DNA of 64,000 nucleotides. Source: Bradyrhizobium semiaridum. GTDB taxonomy: Bacteria; Pseudomonadota; Alphaproteobacteria; Rhizobiales; Xanthobacteraceae. Both the position numbers and the translations under genes were made by a program. The notes under the pieces are model-generated. The model had not been told where the DNA came from. It ran no database searches and saw only the letters and a program-made list of their open reading frames with translations. Positions within the stretch are counted from its first letter, which is position 1; each line of letters opens with the position of its first letter. The DNA is taken from the NCBI RefSeq assembly GCF_020329505.1, contig NZ_JAGKJJ010000015.1:115338-179337 (forward strand), written 5' to 3'. Shown one piece after another: positions 46,049 to 55,129 of the stretch.

Positions 46049-47251
46049 CTAGATGATGAAGTCGGTCGGATGCAGGTTCGCCGCGTGAACACCGTCCAGC
46101 GTGATCGAGTCGTTGGCGGAGAGATGGATCACGGCATCGCCGGCGCTATTGTCGCTGATCAGCTTCGACAGCGCCGTCCAGTCTGCAAAGCCGTAGCTTT
46201 GCACGTCGATCAGGTCGTGTTCCACCGCGGTGCTGCCGACGGCCTTGTTGCCCTGATCGAAGTCGTTGATCGTGTCGTTGCCGGAGCCGGCGTTGAAGAC
46301 GAAGAAGTCGCTGTTGCCTCCGCCCCACATCTGGTCGTTGCCGGCGCCGCCGTTCAGCGTATCGATGCCGCCGGTGATCGAGCCTGATGATGCGGGCTTG
46401 TAAGTCCACGCATCGCCATACATGAAATCCCGGCCCGCGCTGCCGTTGAGGATGTCGTTGCCGCCATGGGAGTTGCCTTCCATGATCGGCGCATCGCCGT
46501 ACATCTGCGAGACCGCATCCGTATTTTGACCGTCGAGCTTGGCAGTGAGCACGTCGTCGCCGCCCTGGCTGATATCCATCAGCGAGGTCGACGAATCCCC
46601 CGACAGAGTTCCGCCCGAAATGGCGCTGTCGCCGTCGAGGGTTAGGGTCAGATTGTCGTTGCCGCCATGGGCCAGGCCGCGCAACGAACCGATGGCGTCG
46701 CCGCTGACAGTCGCCACGCCGTCGGTGGTGAGCACGCTGACATCGAGCGTGTCGTTGCCGCCGTGCGAGGTGTCGATCATGGAACCGCCGGCATCGCCGG
46801 CGAACAGGTTGGCGCCGCCGCGCCATCCGATCGAGCCCGTGATGTCGTCATTGCCGCCATGCGCATTGCCCGACATGTCGGCCGCGGCATCGCCGTACGC
46901 CGACACCGTCGTGTAGACGGTGCCGTGGGCATCGGCGACGATGGTGTCGTTGCCGCCCTTGGCATCGTCGATCATCGATTGGGTATCACCGACCACGACG
47001 GCCGTGTTCCAGCCGCCGCCGATGTCGGCGAACAGCGAGTCGTTTCCGCCCTGCGAATGACCAAGCAGCATCGTGTGGTCGTCGCCGAAGATCGTCAGCC
47101 TGGTATTGAGCTCGGTGACGGTGGCCGTCACCGAGTCGTTGCCGCCCACGACGTCGGTGGATGCCGGAAAGCCGGGGTCTCCGGACACGGTCGCGATTTG
47201 GCCAAATTGGTCGAGGGTGACGTCGTAGGTATCGTTCGGCAGATGCTGCAT
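46049..47251 (-). CDS. RTX-like secreted protein with 32-residue GGND repeats (copy B)
   Basis: A 400-residue paralogue of the gene at 44601-45797, collinear end to end: same N-terminal MQHLPNDTYDVTLDQFGQ, same eight GD-x10-GGND repeats of about 32 residues, the nonapeptide pair LNGGAGNDQMWGGGNSDFF, GSGNDTINDFDQG, and an identical last segment LHPTDFII. The repeats have diverged more between themselves than the first and last thirds have between copies, consistent with a whole-gene duplication of an already repetitive gene. Predicted to be a Ca-binding, type I secreted extracellular protein. Role unknown. Confidence 0.88.
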   Translation of the reverse strand: MQHLPNDTYDVTLDQFGQIATVSGDPGFPASTDVVGGNDSVTATVTELNTRLTIFGDDHTMLLGHSQGGNDSLFADIGGGWNTAVVVGDTQSMIDDAKGGNDTIVADAHGTVYTTVSAYGDAAADMSGNAHGGNDDITGSIGWRGGANLFAGDAGGSMIDTSHGGNDTLDVSVLTTDGVATVSGDAIGSLRGLAHGGNDNLTLTLDGDSAISGGTLSGDSSTSLMDISQGGDDVLTAKLDGQNTDAVSQMYGDAPIMEGNSHGGNDILNGSAGRDFMYGDAWTYKPASSGSITGGIDTLNGGAGNDQMWGGGNSDFFVFNAGSGNDTINDFDQGNKAVGSTAVEHDLIDVQSYGFADWTALSKLISDNSAGDAVIHLSANDSITLDGVHAANLHPTDFII

Positions 47252-47403
47252 GGCGTAACTCCCGGTTCATTGTCGGAAGCGCGCCTGACGCCTGCATCGT
47301 TTTCGCAAGACGCGTTGTCGGCACGCTTCACCGGGAGCGAATCTACTTTCGGTAGATGGCAGTGATTTGCAGGAAATAGGGAGAGAGTTTGATCGCGCGG
47401 AAC
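47252..47403 (-). repeat. Duplicated 5' region of RTX-like copy B
   Basis: Counterpart of 45798-45960: ggcgtaactccc, gttcattgtcgga, aagacgcgttg, gatggcag and gagagtttgat appear in the same order and spacing with a few insertions. Conservation outside the coding region marks probable promoter and ribosome-binding elements. Confidence 0.7.
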
Positions 47404-47509
47404 CGCAGTGACGATCATGCAGATCGCCATCGCAGGCTGCACGTTCGTGAAGCTTCGATGATCCGCTTGCAAAAGCACGCCAGCGTGACAACGCCGGCGC
47501 GTCTGCGTG

Positions 47510-48658
47510 CTACTTCACCAGGCGGAATTTGCCGCCGTCCACCTTGATCAGAAACGCGGAGCGCTCGTCATAGCCGTTGTGATCGGTCGGGCTCATCGTC
47601 GACAGGCCGTTGTTGAGATAGACGTCCTTGCCGCGCTCCAGCTCATCGCGCAGCGCGGCACGGAATTCCGCCGTGCCGGGTTTGGCGACTTTGAGCGCAT
47701 TCTGCGCCGCCCGCTTGAACAGCGTGACGGCGTCCCACAGATGCGCGGCGAAGATGTTCGGCTTTGCGCCGTTGACCTTCTGGTAGGCCGAGACCAGTTC
47801 GTCGTGCGCCTGCCGGAACGGATCGCTCGCCGGCAGATCGTCGGCGATAGTGAAGGCCTCGCCGGTGAACACCGCGCCCTCGACATTCTTGCCGCCGAGC
47901 TTGATGAATTCTTCCGACGCGACGCCGTGGGTCTGGAAGATCTTGCCGGCATAGCCGCGCTCGCGCAGCGCCTCCTGCGGCAGCACCGCGGGCGTGCCGG
48001 CCGAGGCGATGAACACCGCCTCCGGGTTGGTCGCGATCACCTTCAGCGCCTGTCCCATCGCACTGGTGTCCGACCGCGCATAGACTTCATGCGTCGTCAC
48101 GGTGATGCCGAGCCCGGGCGCCAGCTTGGAGACCTCCTTGTAGTAGCCTTCGCCATAGCCGTCGGAGACGCCGATATAGCCCAGCGTCTTGATCCCGGAC
48201 TTGGCGATGTACTTCAGTATCGCCGACGCCATCAGATCGTCATTGGGCACCACCTTGAACGCCCAGCGCCGCTTGTCGTCGATCGGCTGCACGATCGCGG
48301 TCGCCGCGGCCAGCGAGATGATCGGTGTCTTGGACTCGAAGGCGACGTCGAGCATCGGCATCGTCACCGGCGTCAGCGAGGAGCCGATCAGGATGTCGAC
48401 GCCGTCCTGGATCACCAGGCGGCGGGCGTTCTGCGTGCCCTTGGTCGGATCGGATTCGTCATCTAGCGCGATGTAAGTGACCTTCTCGCCGCCGACCTCC
48501 TTCGGCAGCGCGGCGATCGCCCGCATCTGCGGCTGGCCGAGCGCCGAGCCCGGCCCGGATCCGGAGACCACGATTCCGACCTTGATGTCGGCCTGCGCAG
48601 GTGACGCGATCAGGGCCGCGCTCGCGAATATCCAAAGTCCGGCCATGGCCAGCTTCAT
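47510..48658 (-). CDS. ABC transporter substrate-binding protein, branched-chain amino acid (LivK-like) type
   Basis: A 382-residue type I periplasmic binding protein. The signal peptide ends near SPAQA, and the mature start DIKVGIVVSGSGPGSALGQP is the family's ligand-binding first strand. Two Rossmann-like lobes follow (VDILIGSSLTPVTMPMLDVA; GYIGVSDGYGEGYYKEVSKL). The start has GGGAGG upstream. The ligand may be an amino acid, amide or aromatic acid; LivK-type proteins in rhizobia bind all of these. No permease or ATPase gene adjoins. Confidence 0.9.
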   Translation of the reverse strand: MKLAMAGLWIFASAALIASPAQADIKVGIVVSGSGPGSALGQPQMRAIAALPKEVGGEKVTYIALDDESDPTKGTQNARRLVIQDGVDILIGSSLTPVTMPMLDVAFESKTPIISLAAATAIVQPIDDKRRWAFKVVPNDDLMASAILKYIAKSGIKTLGYIGVSDGYGEGYYKEVSKLAPGLGITVTTHEVYARSDTSAMGQALKVIATNPEAVFIASAGTPAVLPQEALRERGYAGKIFQTHGVASEEFIKLGGKNVEGAVFTGEAFTIADDLPASDPFRQAHDELVSAYQKVNGAKPNIFAAHLWDAVTLFKRAAQNALKVAKPGTAEFRAALRDELERGKDVYLNNGLSTMSPTDHNGYDERSAFLIKVDGGKFRLVK

Positions 48659-48834
48659 TGCAAATCCTCCCGGAAACTTGTCTTGTTTGCTGTGCGCCGA
48701 TGATAGCCGACGGACGGCCGATCCTGCATCATATTGATTCTGATGATGGCGCCTGTCCCACGGATTGGGGACAGCGGGCGGATCGAGCTACGCAAGCCGC
48801 GGCGCCATTGCTTTCCCGAGCGGAGCAAGTCGCC

Positions 48835-49116
48835 TCACGAGGCGCACGGCTGTTCGAGGTGCCGGCAGCGTCTTGCGCCCCTTGGGTTGAACATCGCAAA
48901 TGTCTCCCGCACGCGCGCCGCCGGAGTCGCATCGATCGGCGCTGCGGAAGTGACATTCGTACCGGGACGGAATGCGTCTACGCCCGGCCAGCGACGCGCA
49001 ACGACGGTCTCGACCGGAGGCGCGAACGGGCCGCCGTCGCCGAAGCCGGCATCGTAGATGTAAAGGCCGGCAAGGAAGATCGACATGCAGGCAATAAATA
49101 TTCTGAAAACAGGCAT
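48835..49116 (-). CDS. Small hypothetical protein with N-terminal membrane anchor
   Basis: A 93-residue protein with one hydrophobic helix at the N-terminus (FRIFIACMSIFLAGLYIYDA), then a short soluble region with a low-complexity Pro/Val/Ala character and a Cys/Arg-rich tail. AAGAAGG lies upstream of ATG 49116 on the minus strand. No family is recognised; the reading frame and ribosome site make it plausible but not certain. Confidence 0.5.
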   Translation of the reverse strand: MPVFRIFIACMSIFLAGLYIYDAGFGDGGPFAPPVETVVARRWPGVDAFRPGTNVTSAAPIDATPAARVRETFAMFNPRGARRCRHLEQPCAS

Positions 49117-49338
49117 TGTGCTTGCGCCTTCTTGATTGCGGCGACAATGCCCGTGTGAGGGTGAACCCTGCGTTTAGCCGTCCAGCTGATCGGCCAACAC
49201 GGTTTTCACTTCATGAATGAGACGGGTAAACCGGCCGCTTACCAACGCGTTCAACGCCTCGGCAACCAGACTTCCTCACCGGCCGGCAACAAGTTTGCTG
49301 CATTCATGGGCGAAGCCGGAAAGAAAAAGGGACGCGCC

Positions 49339-49452
49339 ATGTTGGTTGCCATTCGCATCATGATCCTGCTCGCAAGCGCCTATGCCCGGTCGGCGGTCGC
49401 AGAGCTGCAATTCGCGCCGTTGCCGGGTTCGGCCCTCTCGGCGCAGCAATAG
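49339..49452 (+). CDS. Possible 37-residue exported peptide
   Basis: ATG 49339 follows aaaaaggga at good spacing and encodes a hydrophobic, signal-like start (MLVAIRIMILLASAYARSA) and a short tail with Pro and Gln. The frame is open further upstream, but the earlier starts give a long hydrophilic extension with no support. Apart from this, the 415-base gap 49117-49531 shows nothing recognisable. Real coding status is doubtful. Confidence 0.25.
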   Translation: MLVAIRIMILLASAYARSAVAELQFAPLPGSALSAQQ

Positions 49453-49531
49453 GTCTTTCGAACTTGCGGAGCTCCAACTTGCCGATTGTCGTCGCGCATG
49501 CCGACCGGCCGTGAGATGGCCGCGCCGTGCG

Positions 49532-50527
49532 CTATACGTGCTTTGCCACCTTGCGCGTTCGCGCGGCTCCGGCGCCCGTCACCGCCGGCTTGATGTTCCA
49601 CACCACGCGCACCGCGGCGAAGGCCTGCGCGATGGTCGGCTCGTGGCGGCGGGCGGCGAGGCAGGCGAGGCTGAGGTCGCAGGTGATCTTCACTTTGTCG
49701 GCGACCACGAAATGCCTGGGACGCGCCAGCCGCGGCGCCAGCACCACGTCGCGCGCCAGGCTGAGGCAGATGCCTGACTCGACGAAGTCGATCATCGCCT
49801 CCTCCTGGTCGGTGAAGGCAACGCGTTTCGGCAGGGCGCCGAGCGGACGGAAGATGTCGTCGAGCAGCCGCCGGTGGCCGGAATGCAGCGGCGTCGCGAG
49901 CCAGGGCAGCTGCGCCAGCTCGCTCCAGCCCTTGCCCATCACCCTGTCGCTCCAGCCCATCGGCGCGATCACGCGGTAGTCATAGCTGAGCAGCGGCGCC
50001 AGCACGAAGCGGCCGTCCTCGATGGTGCGCTCGGCGAAGCTGTGATGCGCGAGCTGGTCCGCCGGCGTCGCGTCGACATAATAGCCGACATCGAGCTCGC
50101 CGCGGCCGACCTGCGCTAGCACATCGTCGCTGACGCCGTGGCGCAGGAACACCTCGGTGCGTTGCGCCGAGGTGGCGAGGCTGCGCACGAATGGCCCGAG
50201 CCGGGTGAATTCGGGATCGAGGATGGTGCCGACGCGCAGCGTGCCGCGCTGCGCCTCCTTGAGCGCATCCGCCGTCGCCTTGAAGTCGGATGCCGCGGCC
50301 ACCGCCTTGTGCGCCAGCGGCAGCAGCGCGACACCGGCCTCCGTCAGCGTGAAGCCGGCAGGGGTGCGGTTGAACAGTTGCAGGCCGGTGCTCTCCTCCA
50401 GCCCCTTCAGTTGCAGGCTCACCGCCGGCTGGGTCAGCTTCAGCACCGACGCGGCACGCGACACGGTGCCCTCACGGGCGACCGTGATGAAGCAACGCAG
50501 GGCCTGGGTGCGGGGAAGCTCGCTCAT
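49532..50527 (-). CDS. LysR-family transcriptional regulator
   Basis: A 331-residue protein with an N-terminal winged HTH (LRCFITVAREGTVSRAASVL; TQPAVSLQLKGLEEST) and an effector domain of two alpha/beta lobes (about residues 95-300). No divergent neighbour is within operator distance, so the target is not evident; the next gene to the right is beyond a repeat-filled gap. The C-terminal tail after residue 310 is Ala/Arg-rich and looks less conserved. Confidence 0.9.
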   Translation of the reverse strand: MSELPRTQALRCFITVAREGTVSRAASVLKLTQPAVSLQLKGLEESTGLQLFNRTPAGFTLTEAGVALLPLAHKAVAAASDFKATADALKEAQRGTLRVGTILDPEFTRLGPFVRSLATSAQRTEVFLRHGVSDDVLAQVGRGELDVGYYVDATPADQLAHHSFAERTIEDGRFVLAPLLSYDYRVIAPMGWSDRVMGKGWSELAQLPWLATPLHSGHRRLLDDIFRPLGALPKRVAFTDQEEAMIDFVESGICLSLARDVVLAPRLARPRHFVVADKVKITCDLSLACLAARRHEPTIAQAFAAVRVVWNIKPAVTGAGAARTRKVAKHV

Positions 50528-50704
50528 CTGGCGCGCTTATAGCACAGTTTCGGCCGCACATCCGACCGGAACCGTGCGTTGAGGTCACGGTGTGACGCAG
50601 CTGCAACTTGCGGCGGCCGTCAGGCCGGACGTCATGCGATGACGCCCTCGGCGCGTGCGCGGACCTTGGGGGAGGCGAGGCAGGTTGCGACCGCCTCTCC
50701 TCTC

Positions 50705-50945
50705 GTCATTCCGGGGCGTGCGTAGCGCGAGCCCGGAATCCATCGGGCTGCAGCGTTGGTGGATGAATGGATTCCGGGCTCTCGCTTCGCGAGCCCCGGA
50801 ATGACGGGGCAGAATGCTCCACTTGAGTTGCCCTATGCGTCAAGCGCCGCCGTACATTCTGCATCCCCACGCAATGGCTCGTCCTGCCAGCGTGTCGCGG
50901 CAATCAGCATCTGTGGCTATGGGTCCCTGCTTTCGCAGGGACGAC
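50705..50945. repeat. Palindromic repeats: 'gtcattccggggc' unit plus half of the 'gggtccc' unit
   Basis: A nested palindrome: outer arms gtcattccggggc (50705-50717) / gccccggaatgac (50793-50805) and inner arms gagcccggaatccat (50729-50743) / atggattccgggctc (50767-50781), both perfect. A second unit at 50898-50945 (ggctatgggtccctgctttc...) matches the right half of 3651-3772. Together they fill the gap 50528-50994 and no gene is supported. Confidence 0.85.
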
Positions 50946-50994
50946 GGCGGTGTGTGCGGCGGTTATTTCGCGTCCATCACGCGCGACCACCACC

Positions 50995-51795
50995 TCACTC
51001 CAGATGATTCACCTTCTTCACCCAGGCGCGGACGTCGGCGAGCACGTCCGGCAGCACCGCCTTGACCTCCTGCACGGTCATGCCGGGCTTGATGCGGGGG
51101 TCGTAGAGCATGTTGAGCAGATACTGGTCGTAGACGTCGAAATAGCCCATCGAGACGCTGTCGTTGAACATGGTCCACGGCACGGTCGCGGTGTCGTTGA
51201 TCGGGCCGAGCGACTGCAGCAACTCCTCATAGGCGCAGTCGAGGAAGACGAAGTCGCCATTGTCGACGGTCAGGATGACGTCGGAATGCTCGATCTCGTA
51301 GTTCTCGTTCTTGCGGAAGCCGGACAGGCATTGCGGGTCGAGCGAGGAGCGGATTTCCTTGGCGCGCTCCTGGCCGTAGAAGCCGGCAATGGTGCGATAG
51401 AGGTCGCGGTCGTGCACCAGCTTGACCTGTACGTTGGCGGCCTCGCTGTCCTCGGTCATCGCTATATCGAGATGCTGCACCTTGGCGCGGATGTCGGCGA
51501 CGACCCTGGCGAGCTGAGCCTTGCGGTCCGCGCGCTTGCCGTCGGCGAACACGCGCACCGGGCTGTCGTATTTGCGGATGCGATCGACCCGCCCGGCGAG
51601 ATGGTATTCGGCGCCGAACGCGGTCTTCAGAAAGCCTTCGACGATCTCGGTGTCGGTGAACACCTTCTTCTCGTGGCGCTGGCGTGCGGCGATCGCCGGA
51701 ACCTCGGCGACGGCCGCGTGCGCGATGGCGTCCGCAACCGGGGCGGCGAGCACAAGCGCAACAAGGAGCAGCGTCGAGGCAGAATGTCGGGACAT
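50995..51795 (-). CDS. Exported DUF2927-like protein
   Basis: A 266-residue protein with a signal peptide (STLLLVALVLAAPVADAIA). The mature domain contains RIRKYDSPVRVFADG, QCLSGFRKNENYEIEHSD and VFLDCAYEELLQSLGPINDT, followed by LYDPRIKPGMT, a pattern I associate with DUF2927 proteins. Two Cys in the mature part may pair. The start at ATG 51795 avoids a hydrophilic extension. Function unknown; no neighbours suggest one. Confidence 0.8.
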   Translation of the reverse strand: MSRHSASTLLLVALVLAAPVADAIAHAAVAEVPAIAARQRHEKKVFTDTEIVEGFLKTAFGAEYHLAGRVDRIRKYDSPVRVFADGKRADRKAQLARVVADIRAKVQHLDIAMTEDSEAANVQVKLVHDRDLYRTIAGFYGQERAKEIRSSLDPQCLSGFRKNENYEIEHSDVILTVDNGDFVFLDCAYEELLQSLGPINDTATVPWTMFNDSVSMGYFDVYDQYLLNMLYDPRIKPGMTVQEVKAVLPDVLADVRAWVKKVNHLE

Positions 51796-51888
51796 TGGAG
51801 CGACGCTGCCGGAAGGTTTGCGGCAGCGCAAGCGGGCATCAGCGCACATGCCGCGTGGCGGCGCCGGGTTCCCCTGAAATCGTCACGT

Positions 51889-52467
51889 TCAGTTCTTCAC
51901 CACCACGGTGGTGCCGACCGAGACCCGGCTGTAGAGGTCGGTGACGTCGTCATTGGTCATGCGGAAGCAGCCCGACGAGACCGCCTGGCCGATCGTCTCC
52001 GGCTCGTTCGAGCCGTGGATGCGGTAGAGCGTCGAGCCGAGATACATCGCGCGGGCACCGAGCGGGTTGTCGATACCGCCGGACATGTGCCGCGGCAGAT
52101 CGGGGCGGCGGCGCAGCATCTGGGACGGCGGCGTCCACGACGGCCACTCCTTCTTCGCGGTGATGCGGTGCACGCCGCTCCAGCGGAAGCCGTCGCGGCC
52201 GACGCCGATGCCGTAGCGCAGCGCCTCGCCGCCCGGCAGCACCAGATAGAGCCGGCGCTCGGCGGTGTTCACGACGATGGTGCCGGGCGCGTACTTGGTC
52301 GGGTAGGTGACGATGGTGCGCGGGATCGGGCTGGCGCGGCTGCCGGAGTAGATGGCCGAGTTTCCGCCGAAGAAGTCGTTGAAATCGGTGCTCTCGGCCA
52401 AGGCCTGGCCGCTGCCGGCCACTACCGTGAGCGCGGCCAACATCAGGGCAATCGGGCGCATCATCAT
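51889..52467 (-). CDS. L,D-transpeptidase (YkuD family)
   Basis: A 192-residue periplasmic enzyme with a signal peptide ending near GQALA. The YkuD catalytic motif is intact: IHGSNEPETIGQAVSSGCFR, with His (HGSN) and the nucleophile Cys (SSGCFRM) about 16 residues apart. It makes 3-3 cross-links in peptidoglycan or anchors proteins to it. The start at the first of three Met codons (52467) follows GCGAGGACG; an upstream TTG is unlikely. Adjacent to the DUF2927 gene but with its own promoter space. Confidence 0.93.
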   Translation of the reverse strand: MMMRPIALMLAALTVVAGSGQALAESTDFNDFFGGNSAIYSGSRASPIPRTIVTYPTKYAPGTIVVNTAERRLYLVLPGGEALRYGIGVGRDGFRWSGVHRITAKKEWPSWTPPSQMLRRRPDLPRHMSGGIDNPLGARAMYLGSTLYRIHGSNEPETIGQAVSSGCFRMTNDDVTDLYSRVSVGTTVVVKN

Positions 52468-52686
52468 CGTCCTCGCGAACAATCAAATATGAGGCCAGAC
52501 AGGCCACAATTGACGGCCTTTCGCAAGCGACGAAGCCGTGAGCGCACCCAGTTTCCGGCAACACGGTTTAAAAAGGCAACACACCCTAAGCGATAGCTGC
52601 CTTGCCGGGCCAAGCCTTTGACGAAGCGGATGAAGAATGGTTGATCTGGACCGACCTCAAGAACATCTCGAAACGGGAGCGAGACC

Positions 52687-54234
52687 ATGAACGGTGCGGA
52701 AAGCCTGGTGCGGACATTGGTCGCGGGCGGCGTGGACGTCTGCTTTACCAATCCAGGCACGTCGGAGATGCATTTCGTTGCCGCGCTGGACAAGGTCCCC
52801 GGCATGCGCTGCGTGCTCGGCCTGTTCGAGGGCGTGGTGACGGGCGCCGCCGACGGTTATTTCCGCATGAAGGGAACGCCGGCCTCGACGCTGCTGCATC
52901 TCGGGCCCGGTCTCGCCAATGGCCTCGCCAACCTGCACAACGCCAAGAAGGCGCATTCCGGCATCGTCAACATCGTCGGCCAGCACGCCACCTATCACAT
53001 CGGTTACAACGCGCCGCTGACCTCGGACATCGAGGGATTGGCGCGGCCGATGTCGTCCTGGGTCCGCACCTCGCCGGATGCCAAATCGGTCGCATCAGAT
53101 GGTGCTGCCGCGATCGCCGCGGCGAAGAGCGCGCCGCCGCAGATCGCAACCCTGATCCTGCCCGCCGACACCGCATGGAACGAGGCCGACGGTATTGCCG
53201 ACGTGCCGGCCGATACGCAGCGTCCGAGCTACTCGCCGCAGGCGGTGGACGCCGCGGCGAAGATCCTGCACGGCGACGCCGCGCACACATTGCTGCTCGT
53301 CACCGGCAGCGCGCTGACCGAGCAGGGCCTCGCGCTGGCCGAGCGGATCGCGGGCAAGACCGGCTGCACCGTGATGGGCCAGACCTATCACCCGCGGATG
53401 GCGCGCGGTCGCGGCCGCTTCTCGATCAACCGAATCCCCTATGTGATCGAGCAGGCGCTGCCGATCCTGAAGAATTTCCGTCACATCGTGCTGGTCGAGG
53501 CCAACGATCCCGTGGCGTTCTTCGCCTATCCGAACAAGCCGAGCATGCTGAAGGCCGAGGGCTGCGAGGTGCATCGCATGACCTCGTGGGGCGAGAACTC
53601 GGTCGCCGCGCTCGAGGCGCTCGCCAACGCGCTGCATGCGACGGCGCAGGACGTCAAACCGCAACAATTGCAAGAACTGGTCAAGCCGACCGGCGCGCTC
53701 AACCACGCCACGATCGCGCAGGCGATCGCCTGCGCGATCCCCGAGAACGCGATCATGGTCGACGAATCAGTCACCACCGGACGCGGCTTCTTCCCGCCGA
53801 CGGCGGCGGCCGCGCCGCACGACTGGCTGCAGAACATGGGCGGCTCGATCGGCTTCTCGACGCCAGTCGCGACCGGCGCCGCCGTGGCCTGTCCGGACCG
53901 CAAGGTGATCTGCATGGTCGGCGACGGCAGCGCGATGTATACGATCCAGTCGCTGTGGACGCAGGCCCGCGAGGGACTGAATGTCGTGACCATCGTGTTC
54001 GCCAACCGCATCTACCAGATCCTGCGCGGCGAGTTCGACGGCGTCGGCGCCGGCGAGCCGGGCCAGCGCGCGCAGGACATGCTGAAGATCGACCGTCCGA
54101 CGCTCGACTTCGTCGCGCTCGCCAAGGGCATGGGCGTGCCGGCCCGTGCCGTCACGACGGCGGATGAGTTCAACAAGGCGCTGGCGGAAGCCGTCGCGGA
54201 GCCCGGTCCGCGATTGATCGAAGTGCAGATGTAG
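52687..54234 (+). CDS. Acetolactate synthase large-subunit-like ThDP enzyme
   Basis: A 515-residue member of the acetohydroxyacid synthase/decarboxylase superfamily. It has FTNPGTSEMHFVAALD at the N-terminus, the activating Glu in LGLFEGVVTGAADGYFR, a central domain, and the ThDP/Mg motif GDGSAMYTIQSLWTQARE ... ANRIYQIL. It is shorter than typical IlvB and has no small subunit nearby, so a valine/isoleucine role is unlikely; a decarboxylase or carboligase for some 2-oxoacid is more probable. It differs from the mdlC-like gene in the N-terminal loop. ATG 52687 is preceded by gggagcgagacc. Confidence 0.83.
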   Translation: MNGAESLVRTLVAGGVDVCFTNPGTSEMHFVAALDKVPGMRCVLGLFEGVVTGAADGYFRMKGTPASTLLHLGPGLANGLANLHNAKKAHSGIVNIVGQHATYHIGYNAPLTSDIEGLARPMSSWVRTSPDAKSVASDGAAAIAAAKSAPPQIATLILPADTAWNEADGIADVPADTQRPSYSPQAVDAAAKILHGDAAHTLLLVTGSALTEQGLALAERIAGKTGCTVMGQTYHPRMARGRGRFSINRIPYVIEQALPILKNFRHIVLVEANDPVAFFAYPNKPSMLKAEGCEVHRMTSWGENSVAALEALANALHATAQDVKPQQLQELVKPTGALNHATIAQAIACAIPENAIMVDESVTTGRGFFPPTAAAAPHDWLQNMGGSIGFSTPVATGAAVACPDRKVICMVGDGSAMYTIQSLWTQAREGLNVVTIVFANRIYQILRGEFDGVGAGEPGQRAQDMLKIDRPTLDFVALAKGMGVPARAVTTADEFNKALAEAVAEPGPRLIEVQM

Positions 54235-54284
54235 ACGCGGGATCAATAATGGCCGCGGCGGCGGCCCGTGCAGTCGGAGGCGTC

Positions 54285-54911
54285 ATGCAGGCCGAACTGA
54301 ACAAGGTGATCGCCGCCCTGGCCGAGTTTTACGCGCAGGAGCAGTTCCTGCTGGAGCGCGACCTTGGCGAGCGGACACTCACTCACCGCCTCGCGGTGTA
54401 TGTCGAGCGGCAATTTTCCGGCTGGCAGGTCGATTGCAATTACGACCGGCTCGGCGAGCGCACGCTGCGGCTGCCGCGCGGCTCGATCATCTCGACCGAC
54501 GACCATCTCGGCAAGTCGATCTATCCCGATATCGTGGTGCATCAGCGCGACATTCCCAACAATCTGCTCGCGATCGAAGTCCGCAAGGACAGCAATCACC
54601 AGCCGATCGAGCACGATCTGCACAAGCTGCAGGCGCTCACCGACCCGCATGTCTGGTTCGCCTTTGCCACCGGTGTGCTGCTCACGCTTGGCCGCAGCGG
54701 CGTGGGATTTACGGAGGTCTATGTCGGCGGCGTCGTCGAACGCATTGCATCGCTCTGGTTTGCCGAGCGGCTGCGCGACAGCGCACTTGCGCGCGCGACA
54801 ATGGCCCCCATTAATTCTGAGTTCGGTGTTTGCCGTGATACCCCGTTTGGGTCATGCGCCGCTCACATTCGTGCGCCACAAGTAAGGCGCGGAAGGTGGA
54901 GCAATTTCTGA
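54285..54911 (+). CDS. PD-(D/E)XK nuclease-superfamily-like protein
   Basis: A 208-residue protein with the core of a restriction-endonuclease-like fold: an early conserved Glu/Arg helix (GERTLTHRLAVYVERQF), then IYPDIVVH (Asp82) and LLAIEVRKDSN (Glu98), about 16 residues apart. In the usual signature the third residue after Glu is Lys (E-x-K); here it is Arg100 followed by Lys101. ATG 54285 has ggagg upstream at short spacing; ATG 54249 is a possible earlier start. The last 30 residues after MAPINSEF look unconserved. Nuclease activity is uncertain given the substitution. Confidence 0.6.
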   Translation: MQAELNKVIAALAEFYAQEQFLLERDLGERTLTHRLAVYVERQFSGWQVDCNYDRLGERTLRLPRGSIISTDDHLGKSIYPDIVVHQRDIPNNLLAIEVRKDSNHQPIEHDLHKLQALTDPHVWFAFATGVLLTLGRSGVGFTEVYVGGVVERIASLWFAERLRDSALARATMAPINSEFGVCRDTPFGSCAAHIRAPQVRRGRWSNF

Positions 54912-55084
54912 GGCTGGTGGTCTTTTTCAGTACGATCCGATGGCGGTGCGCATCACCGGTTTCGCTTCGTTTTCGCTCCCCCTTCCGCACTTTCAATTCG
55001 CGCACTTCACTTCATCGGCGCCCGACATCGGCGCATCCCGATCGCGGCGCCGACGAAGCCGAGCAACCACGCCGAGACAGCGAG

Positions 55085-55106
55085 AAGGCCGCCCCGAGGC
55101 GGCCTT
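55085..55106 (-). terminator. Terminator-like hairpin
   Basis: A perfect 9-bp stem aaggccgcc / ggcggcctt with a 4-base loop, 24 bases past the stop of the small exported-protein gene. No strong T run follows on the minus strand, so it may be a weak intrinsic terminator. Confidence 0.5.
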
Positions 55107-55129
55107 CGGCGCGTTTGGCGCGCTTCTGC

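Noticed and set aside
49213..49338. Longer version of the small plus-strand frame ending at 49452
   Set aside because: The upstream segment is hydrophilic, lacks a ribosome site and would bury the signal-like sequence in the middle.
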